64,000 bases of DNA from Mesorhizobium helmanticense (GTDB lineage: Bacteria; Pseudomonadota; Alphaproteobacteria; Rhizobiales; Rhizobiaceae): contig NZ_PZJX01000026.1 in the NCBI RefSeq assembly GCF_003034915.1, positions 1 through 64,000 of the forward strand. The letters are read 5' to 3'. The first letter of the stretch is position 1. Every line of letters begins with the position of its first letter. A model generated the notes under the pieces. That model saw nothing but the letters and a program-made list of their open reading frames with translations, had not been told where the DNA came from and did no database searches. Below are positions 43,619 through 52,235 of the stretch, piece after piece. The translations under genes were made by a program, and so were the position numbers.

Positions 43619-44989
43619 ATGGCCGGAAATTTCTCGTTCGATCAGTTGAAGAAAGCGGTCTCCAACGGCGAGATCGACACGGTTCTGGCCTGCATCGTCG
43701 ACATGCAGGGGCGGCTCGCGGGAAAGCGGTTCCTGGCGCAGTATTTCGTTGATTCCGCGCATGACGAGACGCATGGCTGCAACTATCTGCTTGCCGCCGA
43801 CATCGATATGGAGCCGGTGCCGGGCTACAAGGCGGCGAGCTGGTCGAAGGGCTATGGCGATTTCGTCATGAAGCCGGACCTGTCGACGGTGCGGCGCGTT
43901 CCGTGGCTGGAAAAGACGGCGCTGGTGATCTGCGACGTGCTCGACCACCATACCCATGACGACTTGCCGCATTCGCCGCGCGCCATGCTGAAGAAGCAGG
44001 TCAAGCGGCTGAGCGAACGCGGCTATATCGGCTATTTCGCTTCCGAACTCGAATTCTATCTGTTCAGCGAAACCTACGATTCGGCGCGCAAGAAGCACTG
44101 GCAAGGGCTAGACACTGCCTCGCCCTATATTGGCGACTACCAGATCGGCATCACCACCAAGGAAGAAGGCGTCATGCGCCGGCTGCGCAACGAGATGGAA
44201 GCGGCCGGCATCCCGATCGAGAACTCAAAGGGCGAGTGGGGTCCCGGCCAGGAAGAGATCAATGTGCGCTATGCCGAGGCGCTCGACATGGCCGACCGAC
44301 ACGTCATCCTGAAGAACGGCGCCAAGGAAATCGCCGAGTCCGAAGGCAAGGCGATTTCCTTCATGGCCAAGTACAATTACGGGCTCGCCGGCAACTCCAG
44401 CCACATCCACAATTCGCTGTGGAGCGCCGATGGCAAGACGCCGCTGTTCTACGACAAAAAGGCCGATTGGATGCTGTCGACGCTCGGCCAGCAATGGGCC
44501 GCCGGCCAGCTCAAATATGCCAAGGAATTCACCTGGTTCCTGGCGCCCTACATCAATTCCTACAAGCGCTTCCAGGCCGGCACCTTCGCGCCGACCAAGA
44601 TCATGTGGAGCGAGGACAACCGCACCGCCGGCTTCCGCCTGTGCGGCGAGGGCACCAAGGGCATCCGCATGGAGTGCCGCATCGGCGGCGCCGACTTGAA
44701 CCCGTATCTTGCGTTCGCGGCACTCATCGCCGCCGGCCTTGCCGGCATCGACGAGAAGCTGGAACTGCAAAAACCTTTCGTCGGCGATGCCTACCAGGCC
44801 TCGCGTCTGCCGGAGATCCCGAAGACGCTGCGCGACGCGACGGAGACGCTGGCCAAGTCGAAGATGCTGAAGCAGGCGTTCGGTGAGGACGTGCTCGAAC
44901 ATTATGTCCACACGGCCCGCTGGGAGCAGTTCGAATACGACCGCCGGATCACGGACTGGGAACTGCACAGGGGGTTCGAGCGGTATTGA
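43619..44989 (+). CDS. Glutamine-synthetase-like gamma-glutamyl-amine ligase
   Basis: 456 residues of the GS family. The ATP/metal and ammonium-site neighbourhoods are visible in AGNSSHIHNSLWS, NSYKRFQAGTFAPTKIMW and CRIGGADLNPYLAFAA. The N-terminal beta-grasp is short and the adenylylation-tyrosine region of nitrogen-regulated GS is missing, the pattern of PuuA, GlnA3/4 and GMA-synthetase-type ligases that join glutamate to an amine rather than ammonia. It is followed by aldehyde and alcohol dehydrogenases, so an amino alcohol is a plausible partner (inference). The start ATG 43619 is after GGAGTGCCTCAGGA. Confidence 0.9.
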   Translation: MAGNFSFDQLKKAVSNGEIDTVLACIVDMQGRLAGKRFLAQYFVDSAHDETHGCNYLLAADIDMEPVPGYKAASWSKGYGDFVMKPDLSTVRRVPWLEKTALVICDVLDHHTHDDLPHSPRAMLKKQVKRLSERGYIGYFASELEFYLFSETYDSARKKHWQGLDTASPYIGDYQIGITTKEEGVMRRLRNEMEAAGIPIENSKGEWGPGQEEINVRYAEALDMADRHVILKNGAKEIAESEGKAISFMAKYNYGLAGNSSHIHNSLWSADGKTPLFYDKKADWMLSTLGQQWAAGQLKYAKEFTWFLAPYINSYKRFQAGTFAPTKIMWSEDNRTAGFRLCGEGTKGIRMECRIGGADLNPYLAFAALIAAGLAGIDEKLELQKPFVGDAYQASRLPEIPKTLRDATETLAKSKMLKQAFGEDVLEHYVHTARWEQFEYDRRITDWELHRGFERY

Positions 44990-45080
44990 ACTACATCAAT
45001 CGCCCTTCAGCCTTTGGCGCCGTCACCTGGATGGAGGGCGGCATCAAACCAGCATTTCACAAACTGCAAGGACTGAAAGA

Positions 45081-46469
45081 ATGACCGAAACGGTCAAGAT
45101 AAAATCTCCTGTCGATGGTTCGATCTACGCCGAGCGGCCTCTGGCCACCGACCAGGCGATCAATGCCGCGGTCGAGCGTGCCCGGGCGGCCCAAGAGAAA
45201 TGGGCCGAGACGCCGGTCGTCGAGCGCGGCAAATGCATGCTGGCGATGCTCGAAGCGCTGGTTGCGATGACCGATGAGATCGTGCCGGAGATCGCCTGGC
45301 AGATGGGGCGTCCGGTGCGCTATGGCGGCGAATTCGGCGGCGTGAGGGAACGCACCAGCTACATGGTCGAGATCGCGGAAGCCGCACTCAAGCCGGTTCC
45401 GGCCTCCAATCCGAAGGACGGGTTCCGTCGCTATGTAAAGAAGGTGCCGCTCGGCGTCGTCATGGTGATCGCGCCGTGGAATTATCCCTATCTCACCGCT
45501 GTCAACACCATCGTGCCGGCGCTGATGGCCGGCAACGCCGTCATCCTCAAGCATGCGGCGCAGACGCTGCTGGTCGGCGAGCGGTTCCAGCAGGCCTTCG
45601 ACAGAGCTGGCCTGCCAAAGGGCCTGTTCCAGAACCTCGTCATGAACCATGCCCAGACCGAGAAGTTGCTCGGCTCGGGCAAGATCGACCATGTTAATTT
45701 CACCGGCTCGGTCGGCGGCGGCCGCGCCATCGAAAAGGCTGCCGCGGGCACGTTCATGACGCTCGGCCTCGAGCTCGGCGGCAAGGACCCGGCCTATGTG
45801 CTGCCCGACGCCAAGATGGATCACGCGGTGGCCAACCTGGTCGACGGCGCCTTCTACAATTCCGGCCAGTGCTGCTGCGGCATCGAGCGCGTCTATGTGC
45901 ACGAGACGGTCTATGACGAATTCGTCGAGGGCTTCATCGCCGAGACGAAGAACTATGTCGTCGGCAATCCGCTGGAACAGGCGACGACGATGGGGCCGAT
46001 GGCGCAGGCGCGCTTCGCCGACTTGATCCGCGAGCAAGAGGCCGAAGCGCTGCGCAAGGGCGCCAAGGCCCATATCAACATGAAGGTCGCCAACGACATG
46101 GCTGGTTCGCCCTATCTGGCGCCGGAGGTGCTGACCGGGGTCGACCACCAGATGAGCGTCATGCGCGAAGAGAGCTTCGGCCCGATCGTCGGCATCATGA
46201 AGGTGCGCAACGACGAGGAGGCGATCGCGCTGATGAACGACAGCCCCTACGGGCTGACCGCCTCGATCTGGACCGGTGACGTCGAACACGCGGTGGCGAT
46301 CGGCGACCGCGTCGAGACCGGCACCGTATTCATGAACCGCTGCGACTATCTCGATCCGGCGCTGGTCTGGACCGGCGTCAAGGACACCGGCAAGGGCGCG
46401 GCGCTATCGGCCATCGGCTACGACAATTTGACCCGGCCGAAATCATATCACCTGCGCGAAGCCATCTGA
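45081..46469 (+). CDS. Aldehyde dehydrogenase (NAD(P)-dependent)
   Basis: 462 residues from ATG 45081; the larger open frame to 44883 overlaps the GS-like gene and adds nonsense sequence. The catalytic features are IAPWNYPYLTAVNTIVPAL, the cofactor-site FTGSVGGGRAIEKAAA, LELGGKDPAYV with the general-base Glu, and NSGQCCCGIERVYV with the catalytic Cys. Closest in pattern to the succinate-semialdehyde / gamma-aminobutyraldehyde group. In the pathway proposed here it oxidises the gamma-glutamyl amino aldehyde to the acid. Confidence 0.94.
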   Translation: MTETVKIKSPVDGSIYAERPLATDQAINAAVERARAAQEKWAETPVVERGKCMLAMLEALVAMTDEIVPEIAWQMGRPVRYGGEFGGVRERTSYMVEIAEAALKPVPASNPKDGFRRYVKKVPLGVVMVIAPWNYPYLTAVNTIVPALMAGNAVILKHAAQTLLVGERFQQAFDRAGLPKGLFQNLVMNHAQTEKLLGSGKIDHVNFTGSVGGGRAIEKAAAGTFMTLGLELGGKDPAYVLPDAKMDHAVANLVDGAFYNSGQCCCGIERVYVHETVYDEFVEGFIAETKNYVVGNPLEQATTMGPMAQARFADLIREQEAEALRKGAKAHINMKVANDMAGSPYLAPEVLTGVDHQMSVMREESFGPIVGIMKVRNDEEAIALMNDSPYGLTASIWTGDVEHAVAIGDRVETGTVFMNRCDYLDPALVWTGVKDTGKGAALSAIGYDNLTRPKSYHLREAI

Positions 46470-46484
46470 TCTCGAAAGAAAAAA

Positions 46485-47657
46485 ATGTCCAAGCTCATTT
46501 CCAAATGGAACTACCCGACCACCGTCCGCTTCGGCGCCGGGCGCATCAAGGAATTGCCGGACGTGCTGGCGGCTGCCGGCATCAAGCGGCCGCTCTTCGT
46601 CACCGATCCGGGGCTGGCCAAGCTGCCGGTCGTCGCCTCGACGCTGAAGATCCTCGACGATGCCAAGGTGCCTTACGGCGTGTTTTCCGAGGTCAAGCCG
46701 AACCCGGTGGATTCCAACCTGACCGCCGGCATCGCTGTGTTCAAAAAGGGCAAGCATGACGGCGTCATCGCCTTCGGCGGCGGCTCGGCGCTCGACCTCG
46801 GCAAGCTGATCGCCTTCCAGGCCGGGCAGACGCGCCCGGTCTGGGATTTCGAGGATGTCGGCGACTGGTGGACGCGCGCCAATTCCGACGTGATCGCGCC
46901 GATCATCGCCGTGCCGACCACGGCTGGCACCGGTTCGGAGGTCGGCCGCGCCGGCGTCATCACCAATGAGGCCACCCACACCAAAAAGGTCATCTTCCAT
47001 CCGAAACTCTTGCCGACCATCGTCATCGCCGACCCGGAACTGTCAGTCGGCATGCCGGGCTTCATCACCGCCGGCACCGGCATGGATGCGCTCGCGCATT
47101 GCCTCGAGGCCTATTGCGCGCCGGGCTATCATCCGATGGCCGACGGCATCGCGGTGGAAGGCGTGCGGCTGGTTTTCGAGAACCTGCCGAAGGCCTATGC
47201 CAACGGCAAGGACCTCGTCGCCCGCGCCCACATGATGAGTGCGGCCGCCATGGGTGCCGCCGCCTTCCAGAAGGGGCTGGGGGCCATCCATTCGCTGTCG
47301 CACCCTATCGGCGCGCTCTACGACACCCATCACGGCATGACCAACGCCGTGTTCATGCCCTATGTGCTGGCCTTCAACCGTGACGCCATTGAGGTGCGTA
47401 TCGCCAGGCTCGCCGCCTATTGCGGCATCAAGGGCGGCTTCGACGGCTTCGCCAAGGCCATCATCAAGCTGCGCAAGGAGCTGAAGGTGCCGCATGCGCT
47501 GCCGGGCCTGATCAAAGGGCTCGACATGGACAAGAAGCGCAAGGGGCTGATCGCCGACATGGCGGTGGTCGATCCGACCGCCGGCGGCAATCCGGTCAAG
47601 CTGACCAAGAAGGCGGCGCTGACACTGCTGGAAAATGCCATCGCTGGCACGGTGTAA
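46485..47657 (+). CDS. Iron-containing alcohol dehydrogenase
   Basis: 390 residues. NAD-binding glycine loop GGGSALDLGKLIAFQAG, TTAGTGSEVGR, then metal-binding segments GMDALAHCLEAYCAPGYHP and HSLSHPIGALYDTHHGMTN, whose His residues and the upstream Asp hold iron. The family oxidises or reduces alcohols and aldehydes. It begins 15 bp after the aldehyde dehydrogenase and ends the operon. Placed with the GS-like ligase and aldehyde dehydrogenase, it would act on the hydroxyl of a gamma-glutamylated amino alcohol (inference). Confidence 0.94.
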   Translation: MSKLISKWNYPTTVRFGAGRIKELPDVLAAAGIKRPLFVTDPGLAKLPVVASTLKILDDAKVPYGVFSEVKPNPVDSNLTAGIAVFKKGKHDGVIAFGGGSALDLGKLIAFQAGQTRPVWDFEDVGDWWTRANSDVIAPIIAVPTTAGTGSEVGRAGVITNEATHTKKVIFHPKLLPTIVIADPELSVGMPGFITAGTGMDALAHCLEAYCAPGYHPMADGIAVEGVRLVFENLPKAYANGKDLVARAHMMSAAAMGAAAFQKGLGAIHSLSHPIGALYDTHHGMTNAVFMPYVLAFNRDAIEVRIARLAAYCGIKGGFDGFAKAIIKLRKELKVPHALPGLIKGLDMDKKRKGLIADMAVVDPTAGGNPVKLTKKAALTLLENAIAGTV

Positions 47658-47812
47658 GGCGGATTTCGTGCCGGACGTGATTTGGAAAACGAGGGGAAAG
47701 GAAAGGGGGAAGGGCTAAAGGCAGGGCAGAAACTAGTTAGCCGGAAAAAGAATCGCGAAGCGATTGCTACGTCAGGTTAAAAAGAGTTTACTTTTTGGTC
47801 TGCAGCGCATCG

Positions 47813-47841
47813 CTTTCACACAGCTTTCATCTGGCTGTCAC
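47813..47841 (+). promoter_or_regulatory. Putative Pho box, three 11-bp-spaced repeats
   Basis: CTTTCAC (47813-47819), CTTTCAT (47824-47830) and CTGTCAC (47835-47841) are spaced exactly 11 bp apart, the pattern of PhoB-binding direct repeats with consensus CTGTCAT. It lies 57 bp before the start of the importer's binding-protein gene. A weak -10-like CGATAC follows at 47849-47854. Recognition by PhoB is inference from the known consensus. Confidence 0.7.
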
Positions 47842-47898
47842 ACGAAAACGATACCGCATCGCAGGCGTCCAATGGCGTCAGTTCAACGGAGAGAACAA

Positions 47899-49005
47899 AT
47901 GTTCAATTTCACGGGGAGACTGCTTTCCCTTTCGGCCGCGGCGCTGCTTGCGTCGACGGTGATTTCGTCCGCCGATGCGATGGACGATCTCGTCAAGGCC
48001 GCGAAAGCAGAGGGTCAGCTTACCACGATCGCGCTGCCGCATGACTGGTGCGGCTATGGCGCTGTCATCGACGGCTTCAAGGCGAAGTATCCGGAAATCA
48101 CCATCAACGAGCTCAATCCCGATGCCGGCTCCGGCGACGAGATCGAGGCGATCAAGGCCAACAAGGACAACAAGGGCCCACAGGCGCCCGACGTCATCGA
48201 TGTCGGCCTGTCCTTCGGTCCGACCGCCAAGGCCGATGGCCTGCTGATGCCCTACAAGGTGTCGACCTGGGACTCGATCCCCGACAGCGCCAAGGATGCC
48301 GATGGCGCCTGGTACGGCGACTATTACGGCGTGCTGGCGATGATGGTGAACAAGGATCTGGTCAAGGAAGCGCCGGCCGACTGGGCTGACCTTTTGAAGC
48401 CAGAATTCGCCAATGCCGTCGCCCTCGCCGGCGATCCGCGTGCTTCGAACCAGGCGATCCAGGCTGTCTACGCAGCCGGCCTTTCGTCCGGTGCGGCCGC
48501 TGGCGAAGCCGCTGGCACCGCCGGTCTCGACTTCTTCAAGAAGCTCAATGCCGCCGGCAATTTCGTGCCGGTCATCGGCAAGCCGGCAACGCTGGCTCAG
48601 GGCCAGACTCCGATCCTGATCAACTGGGACTACAATGCGCTTGCCGGTCGCGACACGCTGAAAGGCAACCCGCCGGTCGACGTCGTCGTGCCGAAGACCG
48701 GTGTCGTCGCCGGCGTCTACGTGCAGGCGATCAGCGCCTATGCGCCGCATCCGAACGCTGCCAAGCTCTGGATGGAATATCTCTATTCCGACGAAGGCCA
48801 GATCGGTTGGCTGAAGGGCTATTGCCACCCGATCCGCTTCAACGATCTCGCCAAGAACGGCAAGATCCCGGCCGACGTGCTGGCCAAGCTGCCGCCGGCG
48901 GAATCCTATGCCTCGGCTGTCTTCCCGTCGCTCGACGAGCAGGGCAAGGCCAAGGAAGCCATCACCAAGAACTGGGATGCCGTCGTCGGCGCCAACGTCA
49001 AGTAA
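47899..49005 (+). CDS. ABC importer extracellular substrate-binding protein
   Basis: 368 residues from ATG 47899 (MFNFTGRLLSLSAAALLAST), with CGGAGAG upstream; the open frame extends back through the Pho-box region to 47764. Signal peptide cleaved near SSADA-MDD. The mature part is of the SBP_bac_6/8 type, as in Fe3+, thiamine, polyamine and 2-aminoethylphosphonate systems: AAKAEGQLTTIALPHDWCGY, DVIDVGLSFGPTAKADGL, PILINWDYNALAGRD. Two permeases and an ATPase follow. The repeat pattern upstream suggests phosphate-starvation control; the ligand is unknown. Confidence 0.9.
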   Translation: MFNFTGRLLSLSAAALLASTVISSADAMDDLVKAAKAEGQLTTIALPHDWCGYGAVIDGFKAKYPEITINELNPDAGSGDEIEAIKANKDNKGPQAPDVIDVGLSFGPTAKADGLLMPYKVSTWDSIPDSAKDADGAWYGDYYGVLAMMVNKDLVKEAPADWADLLKPEFANAVALAGDPRASNQAIQAVYAAGLSSGAAAGEAAGTAGLDFFKKLNAAGNFVPVIGKPATLAQGQTPILINWDYNALAGRDTLKGNPPVDVVVPKTGVVAGVYVQAISAYAPHPNAAKLWMEYLYSDEGQIGWLKGYCHPIRFNDLAKNGKIPADVLAKLPPAESYASAVFPSLDEQGKAKEAITKNWDAVVGANVK

Positions 49006-49069
49006 GTTTTGAAATCGATCCGGGCGGCTGCATGGCCGCCCGGTATCCCTCCAGGACGGTAGCCGGCGC

Positions 49070-49984
49070 ATGACCGATCTCTCGCTTTCCGATCAGGCAA
49101 TTGCCGGGAAGACCGCGCCCTCAGGCGAGGCGCGCGCCTTGCGGTTGCCGACGCAATGGCTCGGTGTCGCGCCATTCTTCATCTTCGCCATCATGTTCCT
49201 GATCCTGCCGACGCTCTATCTGATGCTTGGCGCATTCCAGAACGATGCCGGCGAATTCACGCTCGAGAACATCGCGGCATTGGCGCAGCCCTCCATCGTT
49301 GCCGCCTACTGGATCTCGATCAAGGTCAGCCTTGCCTCGGCGCTGATCGGCGCCTTTGCCGGCCTGGCGATCGCCATTGCCATCGTGCGCGGCGGCCTGC
49401 CGGACTGGATACGCTCGGCGACGCTGACCTTCTCCGGCGTGGCCTCCAATTTCGCCGGCGTGCCGCTGGCCTTCGCCTTCCTCGCCACGCTCGGCCGCCT
49501 CGGCCTGGCGACTGTGATCCTGAACACCGTGTTCGGCCTCAACATCTACGCTCACGGCTTCAACATCCTGTCGTTCTGGGGCCTGACGCTGACCTATATC
49601 TATTTCCAGATCCCGCTGATGGTGGTCATCATTGTGCCGGCGATAGACGGGCTGAAGAAGGAATGGGGCGAAGCCGCCGCCACGCTCGGAGCAACCACGG
49701 CGCAATACTGGCGCATGGTCGTCATTCCGGTGATCTGGCCGAGTTTTCTCGGCACCGTCATCCTGCTGTTTGCCAATGCGTTCGGCGCCATCGCCACCGC
49801 TTATGCGCTGACCGGCTCATCGCTCAATATCGTGCCGATCCTGCTCTACGCGCAGATCCGCGGCGACGTGCTGCACAACGCGCATCTCGGCTATGCGATC
49901 GCTTTTGGCATGATCGTCATCACCGGCCTCGCCAACGTCTTCTACATCTGGTTCCGGACCCGTTCCGAAAGGTGGCTTAAATGA
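49070..49984 (+). CDS. ABC importer permease 1 (PotB-like)
   Basis: 304 residues, six membrane helices. The cytoplasmic coupling loop EWGEAAATLGATTAQYWRMV matches the EAA motif, and the following VIPVIWPSFLGTVILLF is as in PotB/PhnU/FbpB permeases. It overlaps the second permease by 4 bp (ATGA). Works with the binding protein upstream. The N-terminus up to residue 28 is polar and variable. Confidence 0.92.
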   Translation: MTDLSLSDQAIAGKTAPSGEARALRLPTQWLGVAPFFIFAIMFLILPTLYLMLGAFQNDAGEFTLENIAALAQPSIVAAYWISIKVSLASALIGAFAGLAIAIAIVRGGLPDWIRSATLTFSGVASNFAGVPLAFAFLATLGRLGLATVILNTVFGLNIYAHGFNILSFWGLTLTYIYFQIPLMVVIIVPAIDGLKKEWGEAAATLGATTAQYWRMVVIPVIWPSFLGTVILLFANAFGAIATAYALTGSSLNIVPILLYAQIRGDVLHNAHLGYAIAFGMIVITGLANVFYIWFRTRSERWLK

Positions 49985-50772
49985 AGGGCGGCAGATTCTG
50001 GGCCTGGGTCGTCTTCATCCTTGGCGCGGCCTATTTCTTCATTCCGCTGATCGCGACGGTGGAATTCTCCATGCGCATGCGGCGTGGCGCTTATTCCTTC
50101 GACGCCTACCAGATCGTGCTTGGCGATGCCCGCTTCCAGGCAACGTTCCTGTATTCGGTGGTCGCCGCCATCTTCACCATCATCCTTGGCGTGCTGATCG
50201 TGGTGCCCGCCGCCTACTGGATCCGGCTGCGGCTGCCGCAGATCAGGCCGATCGTCGAGTTCATCACGCTTCTGCCATTGGTCATCCCGGCCATTGTCAT
50301 CGTCTTCGGCTACATCAGAATGTATGGCTCGAACTCGCCGCTGCCGTTCCTGGCCAGCGATATGGGCACCAATGCCTTACTGGTCGTTGGCTATGCGACC
50401 TTGGCGCTGCCCTATATGTATCGCGCGGTTGACACCGGCCTTCGCACCATCGACGTGCGCACGCTGACGGAAGCAGCACAGATCCTCGGTGCCGGCTGGG
50501 GTACAATCATCACCCGCGTCATCCTGCCCAATGTGCTGATCGCGGTGCTGTCAGGCGCTTTCCTGACCTTCGCCATCGTCATCGGCGAGTTCACCATGGC
50601 GAGCCTGCTCAACCGACCGGCCTTTGGTCCGTACCTGCAGAACATAGGCGCCAACCGCGCCTATGAGCCGGCGGCGCTCGCCATCATCGCCTTCGTCATC
50701 ACCTGGGGCTGCATGTCGCTTATCCAGATCCTATCGCGCTTCGCGCCGCGATCGTCGAACCGTCCGAACTGA
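49981..50772 (+). CDS. ABC importer permease 2 (PotC-like)
   Basis: 263 residues, six membrane helices. EAA loop TLTEAAQILGAGWGTIITRV is present in the C-terminal half, followed by ILPNVLIAVLSGAFLTFAIV. It pairs with permease 1 to form the transport channel. The ATP-binding gene begins 11 bp after its stop. Confidence 0.92.
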   Translation: MKGGRFWAWVVFILGAAYFFIPLIATVEFSMRMRRGAYSFDAYQIVLGDARFQATFLYSVVAAIFTIILGVLIVVPAAYWIRLRLPQIRPIVEFITLLPLVIPAIVIVFGYIRMYGSNSPLPFLASDMGTNALLVVGYATLALPYMYRAVDTGLRTIDVRTLTEAAQILGAGWGTIITRVILPNVLIAVLSGAFLTFAIVIGEFTMASLLNRPAFGPYLQNIGANRAYEPAALAIIAFVITWGCMSLIQILSRFAPRSSNRPN

Positions 50773-50783
50773 AAGTCAAAGCC

Positions 50784-51848
50784 ATGGCCGAACCGTTCCT
50801 TTCCATCCAGCATGTGCGAAAATCCTTCGGCGCCACCACGGTGGTGCAGGACTTCAACCTCGATGTGGAGCCCGGAGAATTCGTCTCCTTTCTAGGACCG
50901 TCGGGCTGCGGCAAGACGACGGTGCTGCGCATGGTCGCCGGCTTCGAGGAGCCATCAGCCGGCAAGATCGTCGTGGCCGGCAAGGACATCACCCGGCTGA
51001 AGCCGAACCAGCGCAATGTCGGCATGGTGTTCCAGGCCTATGCGCTGTTTCCGAACCTGACCGTGGCGCAGAACATCGCCTTCGGGCTGAAGGTCGCCGG
51101 CATGCCCAAGGCCGATGCCGACAGGCGTGTCGCCGAGATGCTCGACATCATCAAGCTGCCGCAGATGGGCGACCGCTACCCCTACCAGCTCTCCGGCGGC
51201 CAGCAGCAGCGCATCGCGCTGGCGCGGGCGATCGCGCCGAAGCCGAAATTGCTTTTGCTCGACGAGCCTCTGTCGGCGCTCGACGCCAAGGTGCGTGTGT
51301 CGCTGCGCGAGGAAATCCGCTCGATCCAGAAGAAGCTCGGCATCACCACCATCTTCGTGACGCACGACCAGGAAGAGGCGCTGTCGATCTCGGATCGTAT
51401 TGCCGTCATGTATGGCGGCAAGGCCGAGCAGGTCGGCACGCCGTTCGAGATCTACAACCGGCCAGCGACGAAATTCGTCGCCAATTTCGTCGGCACGCTC
51501 AACGTGCTTGAAGGCACCGTCACCGATGCCGCGTCCGGCAAGGTGCAAGTCAACACGCAGGAAGTCTCGCTCAAGGGCAAGCTCAACGGTTCGAAATCCG
51601 GCGACACGCTCTCGCTGGCGCTGCGGCCGGAAGCAATTTCGCTCGGCCGCCAGCCCGGCCGCGATTCCAGCCTTTCGGGCGAAATCTCGGAAGTGCATTT
51701 CCTCGGCTCGGTGATCAGGGTGCGCGTCGGCATCGGCGGCAGCACCGTATCGCTCGACACGTTCAACAGCCCGGCCACCCCGCCGCCAGCCGTCGGCGAA
51801 AAGGCCGAGATTTCGTTCTCGTCAGGCGACATGCTGGTGCTGCACTAG
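50784..51848 (+). CDS. ABC importer ATP-binding protein (PotA-like)
   Basis: 354 residues. Walker A GPSGCGKTT near residue 38, Q-loop VFQAYALFPNLTV, signature LSGGQQQRIALARAI and Walker B LLLLDEPLSALDAKVR are all intact; a TOBE domain from about residue 240 (EGTVTDAASGKVQVN, GEISEVHFLGSVIRV) closes it. This is the Pot/Ugp/Fbp type, and it could serve a phosphonate or glycerophosphate importer equally well. Last gene of the unit; no clear terminator follows. Confidence 0.93.
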   Translation: MAEPFLSIQHVRKSFGATTVVQDFNLDVEPGEFVSFLGPSGCGKTTVLRMVAGFEEPSAGKIVVAGKDITRLKPNQRNVGMVFQAYALFPNLTVAQNIAFGLKVAGMPKADADRRVAEMLDIIKLPQMGDRYPYQLSGGQQQRIALARAIAPKPKLLLLDEPLSALDAKVRVSLREEIRSIQKKLGITTIFVTHDQEEALSISDRIAVMYGGKAEQVGTPFEIYNRPATKFVANFVGTLNVLEGTVTDAASGKVQVNTQEVSLKGKLNGSKSGDTLSLALRPEAISLGRQPGRDSSLSGEISEVHFLGSVIRVRVGIGGSTVSLDTFNSPATPPPAVGEKAEISFSSGDMLVLH

Positions 51849-52235
51849 CTCTGAGTTTCAACAGTTTGTTCATCCGATCCGGACGGCGAGATCGAGGCCA
51901 TCGAGGCTTTGCATCAGGGCGGTTCAAAGAGCGTTTATGGCAGGTATCAAACTGGAGGCGACGATCTGCCATGGACAGGCAAACCCGGGCGAGAGGTGCA
52001 GAAGGGGCAAGGAGCGTCGGCTTGACCAGATACCGTGACAATCGTCGATCGGGCGGTTATAGAGCGCGCTCGATGGTATGGGATTCCAGGCATAGCATGT
52101 GTCGTCACGGACAGAGCGCCGCTGCGGTCGGCAATCGTTGTTCATGAGCAGAAGATGCAAGCAGATCAACCGGTGCAACCGACAGGAGCAAGATATCATC
52201 GTCGACTTGCCCAGTATTGAGGTCACGGCTATTCG
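51849..52235. other. 387-bp intergenic region with a promoter-like pair
   Basis: No gene is convincing here: the frames at 51866-52147 and antisense 51924-52808 lack ribosome sites. GTGACA (52034-52039) and TATAGA (52057-52062), 17 bp apart, make a candidate sigma-70 promoter for the sugar cluster that follows, with a leader of some 165 nt. No other structure stands out. Confidence 0.35.
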
